From Nitrospira lenta (GTDB taxonomy: Bacteria > Nitrospirota > Nitrospiria > Nitrospirales > Nitrospiraceae), in contig NZ_OUNR01000017.1 in assembly GCF_900403705.1 (NCBI RefSeq), positions 1 through 64,000 on the forward strand: DNA of 64,000 nt, in the 5' to 3' direction. The position numbers were made by a program, and so were the translations under genes. Shown here one piece after another: positions 10,102 through 18,461 of the stretch. The notes beneath the pieces were generated by a model that was given only the letters and a program-made list of their open reading frames with translations, did not search any database and was not told the DNA's origin. The stretch's first letter is position 1. Each line of letters starts with the position of its first letter.

Positions 10102-11568
10102 TCATCGAATGGCTGGCTTCTTGGCACGCCATTGCGTCGCCTGTTCATAGGCATGGGCGGCTCTCAACAGGGTGTCTTCTTGAAACGCCCGCCCAATGAG
10201 TTGCAAACCGATCGGCAGTCCAGCCTTGCTGAATCCGCAGGGCAATGCAATGGCCGGCAAACCGGCTAGATTGACGGAGATTGTGAAAATATCTGAGAGA
10301 TACATCTGCAAGGGATCTTCGCTTTTTTCGCCCAGCGTAAAGGCCGGCGTGGGCGTCACGGGCGTCACAATCAGATCGACCTCTTTGAAGGCCGCATCAA
10401 AATCTTGCCGGATCAACGTCCGTACCGCCTGCGCTTTCCCGTAGTACGCATCGTAGTAGCCGGAGCTCAGCGCATAGGTGCCCAGCATGATCCGGCGCTT
10501 GACCTCCGGGCCGAACCCCTCCTGGCGGGTCTTGGTATAGAGATCCAGCAGATCTTTCGTGTCCTTCGAACGCAGACCGAACTTCACCCCGTCGAAGCGG
10601 GCCAGATTCGAGCTCGCCTCCGCCGTGGCAATGACGTAATACACCGCCACCGCCGCATCGGTGCGCGGCAGCTGAATCTCTTTGATCTCCCCGCCGAGAC
10701 TCTTCAATTCCTCAATCGCCGCACGGACGGCCTGTTCGACTTCCGGATCGAGTCCTTCCGCAAAGAACTCCGTCGGGATCCCGACCTTCAGCTTCTTCAG
10801 GTCTTTTTTCTTGAGCGCCTTCGTATAGTCGGGCACCGGCACATCGGCCGACGTTGAGTCCATCGGATCGTGCCCGGCAATGACACCCAAAAGAAAGGCG
10901 GCATCCGCCACATCCTTCGTGATGGGCCCGATCTGATCGAGCGACGACGCAAAGGCGATCAGCCCGTAGCGCGACACCCGTCCATAGGTCGGCTTCAAAC
11001 CGACCACACCGCAGAACGCCGCCGGCTGGCGAATCGATCCGCCGGTATCCGACCCCAGCGCCGCCGCGCACTCATCCGCCGCCACCGCCGCTGCCGACCC
11101 GCCGCTCGACCCGCCCGGCACACATTGTAGATTCCAGGGGTTCCGGCTGGGGCCGAAGGCCGAATTTTCCGTGGAAGAGCCCATCGCAAACTCATCGAGA
11201 TTGGTCTTCCCCAACAGGAGATACCCCTGTGCCCGCAACTTCGCGATCACGGTGGCATCATAGGGCGGCACAAAGTTCTGGAGCATCCGCGAACTGCACG
11301 TGGTCGTAACACCCTCGGTGCAGAGGTTGTCCTTGATCGCCAGGGGCATGCCCATCATCGGCTGCGTTTTCCGCCAACCCTTCAGCGAATCATCCAGCGC
11401 GGCTGCATCCACCATCGCCTGCTCTTTCTGCGTCGTCACGTAGGCCTTCACCTTCGGCTCAACCTGCCCGATACGCAGGAAATAGGCGCGCACGATTTCC
11501 TTGGCCGTGACTTCGCCGGCCGTAAACTTCCGCTGCAATTCGCAGAGTGTCAGCTTGTGCAGACTCAT
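10102..11568 (-). CDS. gatA: Glutamyl-tRNA(Gln) amidotransferase subunit A
   Basis: Amidase subunit of GatCAB: it hydrolyses glutamine and channels ammonia to GatB. The 488 residues carry the amidase-signature catalytic triad: Lys in [12 protein letters not shown] (near residue 79) and the Ser-cis-Ser in [22 protein letters not shown] and [15 protein letters not shown]. Length is standard. The ATG at 11568 overlaps the stop of panD (ATGA), so gatA is coupled to panD, and gatC lies just upstream of panD. The interposition of panD between gatC and gatA is unusual relative to the common gatCAB order. Confidence 0.97.
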   Translation of the reverse strand: MSLHKLTLCELQRKFTAGEVTAKEIVRAYFLRIGQVEPKVKAYVTTQKEQAMVDAAALDDSLKGWRKTQPMMGMPLAIKDNLCTEGVTTTCSSRMLQNFVPPYDATVIAKLRAQGYLLLGKTNLDEFAMGSSTENSAFGPSRNPWNLQCVPGGSSGGSAAAVAADECAAALGSDTGGSIRQPAAFCGVVGLKPTYGRVSRYGLIAFASSLDQIGPITKDVADAAFLLGVIAGHDPMDSTSADVPVPDYTKALKKKDLKKLKVGIPTEFFAEGLDPEVEQAVRAAIEELKSLGGEIKEIQLPRTDAAVAVYYVIATAEASSNLARFDGVKFGLRSKDTKDLLDLYTKTRQEGFGPEVKRRIMLGTYALSSGYYDAYYGKAQAVRTLIRQDFDAAFKEVDLIVTPVTPTPAFTLGEKSEDPLQMYLSDIFTISVNLAGLPAIALPCGFSKAGLPIGLQLIGRAFQEDTLLRAAHAYEQATQWRAKKPAIR

Positions 11569-11933
11569 GGGCGTTTCGCCGCCGCCTCGACGATGCGGTT
11601 CTTGTTATCCACGCGCACAATCTTGGGCGCGTGCCGTTTGATCTCTTCTTCGCTGTAGTACTCGTAACAGAAGATGATGATTTGATCGCCCGTGGCCCCC
11701 TTCCGCGCCGTCGGCCCGTTCAAGATGATTTCTCCGCCGCCCCGCTTTCCGGTGATCGCGTAGGTCATGAACCGTTCGCCGTTATTCAGGTTCGAACAGA
11801 CGACGGCTTCATACGGAAGAATGCCGGCCGCCTCGAGCAGCTCCTCATCGACCGTCAAACTCCCTTCGTACTCCAGGTGTGCGCCGGTCACGGTCGCACG
11901 GTGAATTTTTGATCGCAGCATCTGTCGAAACAT
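11565..11933 (-). CDS. panD: Aspartate 1-decarboxylase (pyruvoyl enzyme precursor)
   Basis: Makes beta-alanine from L-aspartate for pantothenate/CoA synthesis. The 122-residue proenzyme self-cleaves between Gly24 and Ser25 (visible in [10 protein letters not shown]), turning Ser25 into the pyruvoyl group. Conserved residues [11 protein letters not shown] and [13 protein letters not shown] are present. It sits between gatC and gatA, sharing a 4-nt stop/start overlap with gatA. No other pantothenate gene is in the window. No PanM/PanZ-like activator is visible nearby, consistent with panD of the autocatalytic type. Confidence 0.97.
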   Translation of the reverse strand: MFRQMLRSKIHRATVTGAHLEYEGSLTVDEELLEAAGILPYEAVVCSNLNNGERFMTYAITGKRGGGEIILNGPTARKGATGDQIIIFCYEYYSEEEIKRHAPKIVRVDNKNRIVEAAAKRP

Positions 11934-11973
11934 GAGACTCCTTTATGGCTGGCCCCCTGCCAAGGCGGGGATC

Positions 11974-12261
11974 TTAATCAATAATCTTCGGCACGCAGAA
12001 TCCGTCTGCTTCACGCTCCGGAGCATTGGCGAGCGCTTGCTCGACCGACAACGACGGCCGCACCACATCATCGCGAAATACATTGACCTGGCCCAACACC
12101 GTCGCCGTCGGCTGAACCCCGTCCGTATTGTATGTCTTGAGCGTCTCGACATGCGTCAGAATCTGGCTCAACTGCTTGGTAAACACAACCACCTCACTCT
12201 CCGTCACCTGCAGCCGCGCCAGCTTCGCCACCTTCTCAACTTCCTGCTTGGTAATCTCCAC
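11974..12261 (-). CDS. gatC: Glutamyl-tRNA(Gln) amidotransferase subunit C
   Basis: Small GatCAB subunit that stabilises GatA on GatB. The start is GTG at 12261, giving 95 residues beginning EITKQEVEKVAKLARL, the normal family start. It is supported by an AGGAAGGAAAG tract ending 6 nt upstream; the longer frame from 12318 would run into the repeat element and add residues absent from the family. Helical QVTESEVVVFTKQLSQIL and the C-terminal LRPD-type region (here VFRDDVVRPSLS) and A-N-A-P-E-R motif are visible. It precedes panD by about 40 nt. Confidence 0.93.
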   Translation of the reverse strand: MEITKQEVEKVAKLARLQVTESEVVVFTKQLSQILTHVETLKTYNTDGVQPTATVLGQVNVFRDDVVRPSLSVEQALANAPEREADGFCVPKIID

Positions 12262-12293
12262 TGTTTTCTTTCCTTCCTCTTTATCTCTCAGAG

Positions 12294-12413
12294 GATGTTC
12301 AAAATGGTCTTCCAGCAAGGCCGCAGGGAGGCCGTCAACCGAGGCGTACCCTCCGGGGTACGTCGCAGGGAGACGGACAACCGAGAACGCCGCTGGAAGC
12401 CATTTTCAACATC
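12294..12413. repeat. Dispersed 120-nt inverted-repeat element, copy 1
   Basis: The ends form a long imperfect hairpin: gatgttcaaaatgg.cttccagc (12294-12316) and gctggaag.ccattttcaacatc (12392-12413). Inside are two degenerate direct repeats (ccgcagggaggccgtcaacc and tcgcagggagacggacaacc) separated by a GTACCC/GGGTAC stem. A second copy of almost the same length lies at 30274-30394. This copy starts 3 nt after the glmS stop codon and reaches nearly to the gatC ribosome-binding region. It resembles a REP/MITE-like non-autonomous repeat; a role as 3' processing or termination structure is inference. Confidence 0.75.
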
Positions 12414-12416
12414 CGA

Positions 12417-14246
12417 TCACTCCACCGTCACGCTCTTAGCGAGATTCCGTGGCTGATCCACATCCGCCCCGCGTAACACGGCAATATGGTACGCCAACAA
12501 CTGCAACGGGATCGTGAACAGGATAGGCGAGAGCAACGGATGTGTGTCCGGAATCGTAAACACCGCATCCGCGATCTTCCCAAGCTCGCGCTCGCCTTCA
12601 GCCACAAACGCGATCACCGGCGCATGCCGCGCCTTCACTTCCATCAAATTGCTCACCGTCTTTTCATACAGGCGATCGCGCGGCGCCAGCACCACCACCG
12701 GCATGTCCTTGTCGATCAGCGCAATCGGTCCGTGCTTCATTTCGCCGGCCGGGTACCCTTCGGCATGGATATAGGAAATCTCTTTCAACTTGAGAGAGCC
12801 TTCCAGCGCGATGGGATAGTTAATCCCGCGCCCCAGGAACAGAAAGTTTCGCTTCTTGTAGTAGCGTTTCGCAATGGCGACCACTTCAGCTTCCCGGACC
12901 AGCACCCGCTCAACGAGAGAAGGCAACTGCACTAACCGATCCAGCCAGGCCTTGCCGTCAGCCACATTCATCACCTTGCGCACGCGCGCCAGATGGAGCG
13001 ACAACAGATACAGCGCCGTCAGCTGTGCGGTAAAGGCCTTGGTCGAGGCCACCCCGATCTCCGGCCCGCAATGGGTATAGAGCACGCCGTCCGACTCCCG
13101 CGCCAGCGTGCTGCCGACCACGTTCACGATGGACACCACGCGCGCGCCCTTCTCCTTCGCTTCCCGCGCCGCCGCCAGCGTATCGGCCGTTTCTCCCGAT
13201 TGGGAAATCGTAATGAACAGGTCGTTCTTCCCGACCAGCGGATCGCGATAGCGGAATTCGCTCCCGATATCGACTTGCACCGGCGTCCGCACCATCTCCT
13301 CGAAAAGATACTTGCCGACCAACCCAGCATGCCAGGACGTTCCGCAGGCCACGATCCAGATCCGTTCCACCGCTGCGAACTCCTTAGGCGTGAGGCCGAT
13401 GTCCGGTAAATCGGCTTCTCCGGTTTCGTAGGAGTACCGCCCGCGCATGGTATCGAGAATGGTCTGGGGCTGCTCGTGAATCTCTTTCAGCATGAAATGC
13501 GGATACCCGCTTTTCTCCACGGCTGAGGCATCCCACGTAATTTTCGTCACCTTCCGGGAGACCGGCTGCCCATCCGCATTCGTCAAATGCATCTCGTGCT
13601 GGGTCACCACCGCAACGTCGCCCTCTTCAAGGTAGGTCACATCCCGCGTGTGCGCCAGCATGGCCATCACGTCAGACGCGACAAACGACGCCTGCTTCGT
13701 TCGACCGACCACCAACGGACAGCCGGACCGCGCGGCAACTAAGGTCCCCGGCTCCTTCTCAGAAATCACCGCCAAGGCATAGCTCCCGCGCACATCCCTC
13801 GTCGCCGACCGAACGGCATCCGCCAATCCCTGCCCTGCCTGAAGATACTTGTCGATCAAATGCGCCACGACCTCGGTATCGGTCTCCGAGTGAAACTTGT
13901 AGCCCTCTTTTTCCAACTGCTGCTTCAGCGGCTGATAATTTTCGATGATGCCGTTGTGCACGAGCACACAGCCCTTCGAACGATGCGGATGGGCATTCTG
14001 CTCGGACGGCTTGCCGTGCGTGGCCCAGCGGGTGTGCCCGATACCCACCATGCCGCTCAGCTCTTTTTCTTGCAGCGACTTTTGGAGATTCACCAGCTTA
14101 CCGACGCTACGCCGTACGGTAATTTTCTGCCCCTGCTGAATGGCCACGCCCGCGGAGTCGTATCCGCGATACTCTAACTTGGCTAACCCGCCGATCAGAA
14201 TCGGAACCGCCTCTTGATGTCCCACATATCCGACAATTCCACACAT
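12417..14246 (-). CDS. glmS: Glutamine--fructose-6-phosphate aminotransferase (isomerizing)
   Basis: First enzyme of UDP-GlcNAc synthesis: fructose-6-P plus glutamine to glucosamine-6-P. The 609 residues start MCGIVGYVG with the catalytic Cys2 of the N-terminal glutaminase domain (GHTRWATHG, HNGIIENY present). Two SIS domains follow (ACGTSWHAGLVGKYL; TISQSGETADTLAA) and the C-terminus ends DQPRNLAKSVTVE, the family hallmark. It is 7 nt downstream of glmU, so the two hexosamine genes are co-transcribed. No glmS ribozyme is visible between them; there is no room for one. Confidence 0.98.
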   Translation of the reverse strand: MCGIVGYVGHQEAVPILIGGLAKLEYRGYDSAGVAIQQGQKITVRRSVGKLVNLQKSLQEKELSGMVGIGHTRWATHGKPSEQNAHPHRSKGCVLVHNGIIENYQPLKQQLEKEGYKFHSETDTEVVAHLIDKYLQAGQGLADAVRSATRDVRGSYALAVISEKEPGTLVAARSGCPLVVGRTKQASFVASDVMAMLAHTRDVTYLEEGDVAVVTQHEMHLTNADGQPVSRKVTKITWDASAVEKSGYPHFMLKEIHEQPQTILDTMRGRYSYETGEADLPDIGLTPKEFAAVERIWIVACGTSWHAGLVGKYLFEEMVRTPVQVDIGSEFRYRDPLVGKNDLFITISQSGETADTLAAAREAKEKGARVVSIVNVVGSTLARESDGVLYTHCGPEIGVASTKAFTAQLTALYLLSLHLARVRKVMNVADGKAWLDRLVQLPSLVERVLVREAEVVAIAKRYYKKRNFLFLGRGINYPIALEGSLKLKEISYIHAEGYPAGEMKHGPIALIDKDMPVVVLAPRDRLYEKTVSNLMEVKARHAPVIAFVAEGERELGKIADAVFTIPDTHPLLSPILFTIPLQLLAYHIAVLRGADVDQPRNLAKSVTVE

Positions 14247-14253
14247 GGATCAT

Positions 14254-15780
14254 CTACCTCCGCTTCTTCTTGGTGGACACTTTGCTTGCCGCCGTTCGCT
14301 TACCGGCCGGCTTCACCGGAACCTGCTGCTCAGTCGCCAACAACGCACGCCGCCTGGCGGCCCATCCGGCCCGATTGACCTGCTCCACGCGGGCGATCGC
14401 TAACGCATCCGCCGGCACATCCTGCGTGACCGTCGTTCCAGCGGCAATGACCGCACCGGCTCCCACCGTCACCGGCGCGATCAGCTGCGTATCACTCCCC
14501 AAGAACACATGATCGCCCACAACCGTCTGATACTTATGCACTCCGTCATAGTTGCATGTAATCGTCCCAGCGCCGATATTCACACCCTTGCCGATCGTGG
14601 CATCTCCAAGATAGCTCAGATGGTTGGCCTTGGCTCCTTCGCCCAGATCCGTCTTCTTCATCTCGACAAAGTTGCCGACCTTCGCCTTCTTGCGCACCCG
14701 CACGCCGGGACGCAAATGCACGAACGGACCCAGCGTGGCCTGCTCGTCGATCTGCGAGTCGGCGAAGACGCAATGATCCAGAATCGTCACCTGGGCCCCG
14801 ACCGCACAATTCGTGAGCCGCGTGAAGGAACGGATTTCACAGCCCTCGCCGATCACCGTCTTCCCTTCCAGGGTCACGTTCGGATACAACGTCGTATCTT
14901 TCCCAATCACGGCCTCAGCGTCGATCCATGTGGAGGCCGGGTCGATCATCGTCACGCCGGCTTCCATCCACCGCCGCCGAATCTGCTGGCGAATCACCTG
15001 CTCAGCCTCCGCCAGCTGCAACCTGGTATTGACTCCCAACCCTTCATCCGGATTCGTCAACGGCAGCGCCGCGACCCGATGCCCCTGCGTTACCGCCATA
15101 TCGACAATGTCCGTCAGGTAGTACTCGCCCTGCGCATTGTGCGGCTGCACCTTATCCAGCGCCGCAAAGAGAAAGGGCCCGTCAACGACATAGGTGCCGA
15201 CATTGATTTCACGAATCGCTCGTTCCTCCGGAGACGCATCGCGATCTTCGACGATTTTCACTACGTCGGCGGAGGCATGGACAGCACCGGATGCCCCCTT
15301 CTCCGTCCGGCGGACCACCCGGCCATAGCCTCCGGGATTATCCAGAATCGCCGTCAAAAGAGTAACCGCCGCACCGGCAGTCCGATGCGTCTGCAACAAC
15401 GCACGCACGGTCGCTTCCTGCAACAACGGGGTATCGCCGTTGAGGATCAGGTAGACCGCAGGCGCTGAGCCCCTGCCGGACAAAAATACGGAGCGCGTTT
15501 GCAACACCGCATGCCCCGTCCCCAATTGCTGCACTTGCTCAACGATGTGTACCGCCGCGCCGCCCGACTCCTCCGCGAGCGCAGACTCCAGCACCGCGCG
15601 TACCTGTGCAGCCTGATGTCCCACGACGACGGCGACCGAATGCCCGGCAACCGCGCGAGCGACATCGAGCGCATATCGGATCATCGGACGTCCGACGATC
15701 TGATGCAGCACTTTGGCCTGCTCCGATCGCATACGTGTGCCACGCCCAGCCGCCATCACCACGACACCCAACCCATCCAT
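14254..15780 (-). CDS. glmU: Bifunctional UDP-GlcNAc pyrophosphorylase / GlcN-1-P acetyltransferase
   Basis: Makes UDP-GlcNAc for peptidoglycan and LPS. The N-terminal uridyltransferase has VVVMAAGRGTRMRS and ILNGDTPLL; the C-terminal left-handed beta-helix acetyltransferase has hexapeptide repeats with KVGNFVEMKKT and NIGAGTITCNYDG. The tail ends in a Lys/Arg-rich stretch. The start at 15780 is chosen because AGGAG lies 6 nt upstream (508 residues). An ATG at 15807, overlapping the DUF502 stop as ATGA, and one at 15786 are alternatives. It lies between the DUF502 gene and glmS on the same strand. Confidence 0.95.
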   Translation of the reverse strand: MDGLGVVVMAAGRGTRMRSEQAKVLHQIVGRPMIRYALDVARAVAGHSVAVVVGHQAAQVRAVLESALAEESGGAAVHIVEQVQQLGTGHAVLQTRSVFLSGRGSAPAVYLILNGDTPLLQEATVRALLQTHRTAGAAVTLLTAILDNPGGYGRVVRRTEKGASGAVHASADVVKIVEDRDASPEERAIREINVGTYVVDGPFLFAALDKVQPHNAQGEYYLTDIVDMAVTQGHRVAALPLTNPDEGLGVNTRLQLAEAEQVIRQQIRRRWMEAGVTMIDPASTWIDAEAVIGKDTTLYPNVTLEGKTVIGEGCEIRSFTRLTNCAVGAQVTILDHCVFADSQIDEQATLGPFVHLRPGVRVRKKAKVGNFVEMKKTDLGEGAKANHLSYLGDATIGKGVNIGAGTITCNYDGVHKYQTVVGDHVFLGSDTQLIAPVTVGAGAVIAAGTTVTQDVPADALAIARVEQVNRAGWAARRRALLATEQQVPVKPAGKRTAASKVSTKKKRR

Positions 15781-15803
15781 GGTCATCTCCTGCTCATGCG
15801 GTA

Positions 15804-16472
15804 TCATCCGATGGTCACCCCCGCATCCGGTTGCTTTACCCCGCTCCACTTTGTATCCGCGTTCAACACCGAAGCCATCGAGGTAGTCGGCGTATAGAGC
15901 CCGCCTGAGACGATGAGCTTCATCGCTTCCTCGACCGAAATATCCACCGACATGACTTCACGTTCCGGGACCAACAGAAAATACCCGGACGTGGGATTCG
16001 GCGAGGTCGGCACATACACATGAATCAATGGTTCCTGCGCCAACGCAGCCGTCTCGGATTTGGTGACCCCCGTGACAAAGGCAAAACAATAATGGCCGTT
16101 CTTGGGAAACTGAATGAGCACCACTCGATGATAGGAGCCTCGATCAGAAAACGAGAGAATATCCATCATCGATTTCAGTGTCGAATAAATCCCGCGAACC
16201 AGCGGCAGACGATTCAGCCAATCTTCCCAAGTCCGCACAATCTGCCGGCCGATAAAATTCGCGGCAAACAGCCCGACGGAAAAGATCAGCACAATGAGTG
16301 CCACAATCCCCAAGCCCGGCACGTAGTATTCCGGCACCCAACTGGCCACCGCTTCACCCAAGATGCCATCCACCGTGACAAAGAGGGCTTTCAAAATAAG
16401 AATCGTGCCCCAAATCGGGGTGATGACGAGCAGACCCGTCAGAAAGTATCGTTTCAATAAGGTTTTCAGCAT
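15804..16472 (-). CDS. DUF502 family membrane protein
   Basis: 222 residues with two hydrophobic segments: an N-terminal YFLTGLLVITPIWGTILIL and a second at about residues 50-75 (GIVALIVLIFSVGLFAANFIG). The domain after them carries the family-typical VRGIYSTLKSMMDILS, FVTG and YVPTSPNPTSGYFLLVP. DUF502 proteins are widespread inner-membrane proteins of unknown function, related to plant LIKE COV proteins. The 3' end overlaps a potential glmU start. The 246 nt upstream (to tmk, divergent) show no recognised gene. Confidence 0.9.
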   Translation of the reverse strand: MLKTLLKRYFLTGLLVITPIWGTILILKALFVTVDGILGEAVASWVPEYYVPGLGIVALIVLIFSVGLFAANFIGRQIVRTWEDWLNRLPLVRGIYSTLKSMMDILSFSDRGSYHRVVLIQFPKNGHYCFAFVTGVTKSETAALAQEPLIHVYVPTSPNPTSGYFLLVPEREVMSVDISVEEAMKLIVSGGLYTPTTSMASVLNADTKWSGVKQPDAGVTIG

Positions 16473-16718
16473 GCGACCAGGTCTTGAATGGGAGCCCTAT
16501 AATGTGGTGGATCATCATACAGAGATTCCCTCAGTGCCGCAATCCATTTAGGGCTATTTTCAATGGGTTACACGAAAAAGATACTGGCAATAACAAGATG
16601 AAATTGTCTCGACTCGATCCGGATCAAACCGCACGCTGGCCGACCCGGCCATTCTTGCTATTCAATGAGCGTGGCATTACGATCGCGGTGAATTCTGAAC
16701 CAGTAACAGGAGCCACTT

Positions 16719-17393
16719 TTGGCAAGACAACGCAGTCACACAGCCGGCATCTTCATCACGCTGGAAGGCACCGAGGGCAGCGGAAAGTCGACTCAAGCCG
16801 CTCGCCTGGCGCAGGCGCTTCGAGCCGAAGGCCATGCCGTACTCCTCACACGAGAGCCGGGCGGCACGCCGGCAGCCGAGCAGCTCCGCGCGGTGCTGCT
16901 CAAAAATAATTCAGAATCGCTGGCCGCAGAAACGGAAGCCTTCGTCATCCTCGCCGCGCGCCGCCAGCACGTTGACCATGTAATCGCGCCGGCCCTGCAG
17001 CAGGGAGCAATCGTGATCTGCGACAGGTTTGTCGATTCCACCCTGGCCTATCAAGGCTACGCGCGAGGGCTGAACCTGAAAACCTTGCGGACGATGAACC
17101 GCTGGGCTACCGGAGACCTCGCACCGGATCTCACCCTCCTCTTCGATCTTCCCGTGACCACAGGCCTGCGCCGGCGACAACGCGACACCGCAGGACAGAA
17201 CCGTCTGGATCGGGAAACCAAACGCTTTCACGAAAACGTGCGCGCCGGGTTTTTACAACTTGCGCGCAAAGAACCCCGGCGTATCAAGCCAGTCAACGCA
17301 GCGAGACTCCCCGACAGAATTGCGAACGACGTGCGCACGCTCGTGTTCGAATGGCTGGAGAAACGCCTACCCCAAGCGGGCCAAAGAAAGTAA
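16719..17393 (+). CDS. tmk: Thymidylate kinase
   Basis: Phosphorylates dTMP to dTDP for DNA synthesis. The 224 residues carry the P-loop LEGTEGSGKSTQAARL (residues 15-30), the TREPGGTP segment and the DRFVDSTLAYQGYARGL substrate loop. The start is TTG at 16719, with AGGAG about 6 nt upstream; no ATG is suitably placed before the P-loop. It is followed after 2 nt by holB, a gene order (tmk-holB) conserved in many bacteria. Confidence 0.96.
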   Translation: MARQRSHTAGIFITLEGTEGSGKSTQAARLAQALRAEGHAVLLTREPGGTPAAEQLRAVLLKNNSESLAAETEAFVILAARRQHVDHVIAPALQQGAIVICDRFVDSTLAYQGYARGLNLKTLRTMNRWATGDLAPDLTLLFDLPVTTGLRRRQRDTAGQNRLDRETKRFHENVRAGFLQLARKEPRRIKPVNAARLPDRIANDVRTLVFEWLEKRLPQAGQRK

Positions 17394-17395
17394 CC

Positions 17396-18424
17396 ATGCC
17401 CTTTCGAGACATCACCGGCCACGAACATCCGATCGCGGTCCTGCAAGCCGCCGTCGCGCACGGCCGGCTGGGCCACGCCTATCTCTTCCACGGCGAAAAC
17501 GCGATCGGGAAACGCCTGACGGCGATCCATCTCGTCCAGGCCCTGAACTGCGAGCAACCGCCGTCACCGGGTGTACTGGACAGCTGTGGCGCCTGCCGTG
17601 CCTGCCTGCAAATCGTCGCGCGGACACACCCGGATTTCATCTCGATCGACCCTGACCGTGAGTTGGCTAACCCCGCCATCAAGATCGAGCAGGTCAGAGA
17701 AATCGAACAGCAATTCGTCTATCGCCCGCTCATGGGCGAACGGAAGATCTGCCTGATCGACGAGGCCGACCGTATGACCATCGGCGCAGCCAATGCGCTG
17801 CTCAAAACGCTGGAGGAGCCACCGGGTCACGCGCTCTTTCTCTTGATCACCAGCAGACCCAACGCGCTCCCGATTACCATCCGCTCACGCTGCCAGCAAC
17901 TCCGCTTCTCCACACCGGCGCGCACACAAGTCGAAGCCGCCGTGATCCTCACGCGGGAACTTCCGCCGGCCGATGCGCGACTCCTCGCGCTCGTCACAGA
18001 AGGCCGCATCGGCGAAGCTCTCACACAAGACGTTGCCGCATTGCGCGAATGGCAAAAGGACTGTCTGGCCATCGTCGCTCCCACTACACTCCGGTCGATC
18101 AGCGCGATCCTGACCCTGTCAGAAAGCCTCGCAAAATCCGATCGAGGCATTGAGACACTCACGTGGCTCAGCCGCTGGGTCCGTGACCTATTGTTCGTCC
18201 ATGTCGGCGGCGACCAAGATCAGATTCTCCACCTCGAACAGATCGACCAGCTCCAGGAATATGCCCGCACCACCGATCTCACCTTGCTCCTCGAGCTGGT
18301 TAAAGAGATCGAACGCACGCAGCAGAACGCCACGCGCAATTTGAATCTCCACATGGCCCTGGAATCCTGCCTGCTCAAACTTCGTGAGGCCCTCGGCCTT
18401 GCGCCAGCAGGAACGCCCGCCTAG
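17396..18424 (+). CDS. holB: DNA polymerase III delta' subunit
   Basis: Component of the clamp loader. About 342 residues, with AAA+ fold features: GHEHPIAVLQAAVAHGRLGHAYLFHG, a degenerate Walker A (GENAIGKR instead of GKT/GKS, as in delta' proteins that do not hydrolyse ATP), a Cys cluster CGACRAC plus an upstream Cys for zinc, and the Walker B/sensor region KICLIDEADRMT followed by NALLKTLEEPPGHALFLLIT. The start ATG at 17396 was chosen over 17351 because it gives the family N-terminus and avoids overlap into tmk. metG follows after about 37 nt. Confidence 0.93.
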   Translation: MPFRDITGHEHPIAVLQAAVAHGRLGHAYLFHGENAIGKRLTAIHLVQALNCEQPPSPGVLDSCGACRACLQIVARTHPDFISIDPDRELANPAIKIEQVREIEQQFVYRPLMGERKICLIDEADRMTIGAANALLKTLEEPPGHALFLLITSRPNALPITIRSRCQQLRFSTPARTQVEAAVILTRELPPADARLLALVTEGRIGEALTQDVAALREWQKDCLAIVAPTTLRSISAILTLSESLAKSDRGIETLTWLSRWVRDLLFVHVGGDQDQILHLEQIDQLQEYARTTDLTLLLELVKEIERTQQNATRNLNLHMALESCLLKLREALGLAPAGTPA

Positions 18425-18461
18425 AAATTCCGTCGGGCAACCTGCTATCTTCCTACTCGCA

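Noticed and set aside
16484-16909. 141-codon plus-strand ORF before tmk
   Set aside because: It overlaps the tmk start in another frame and becomes Arg/His-rich there; the upstream part alone is not convincing.
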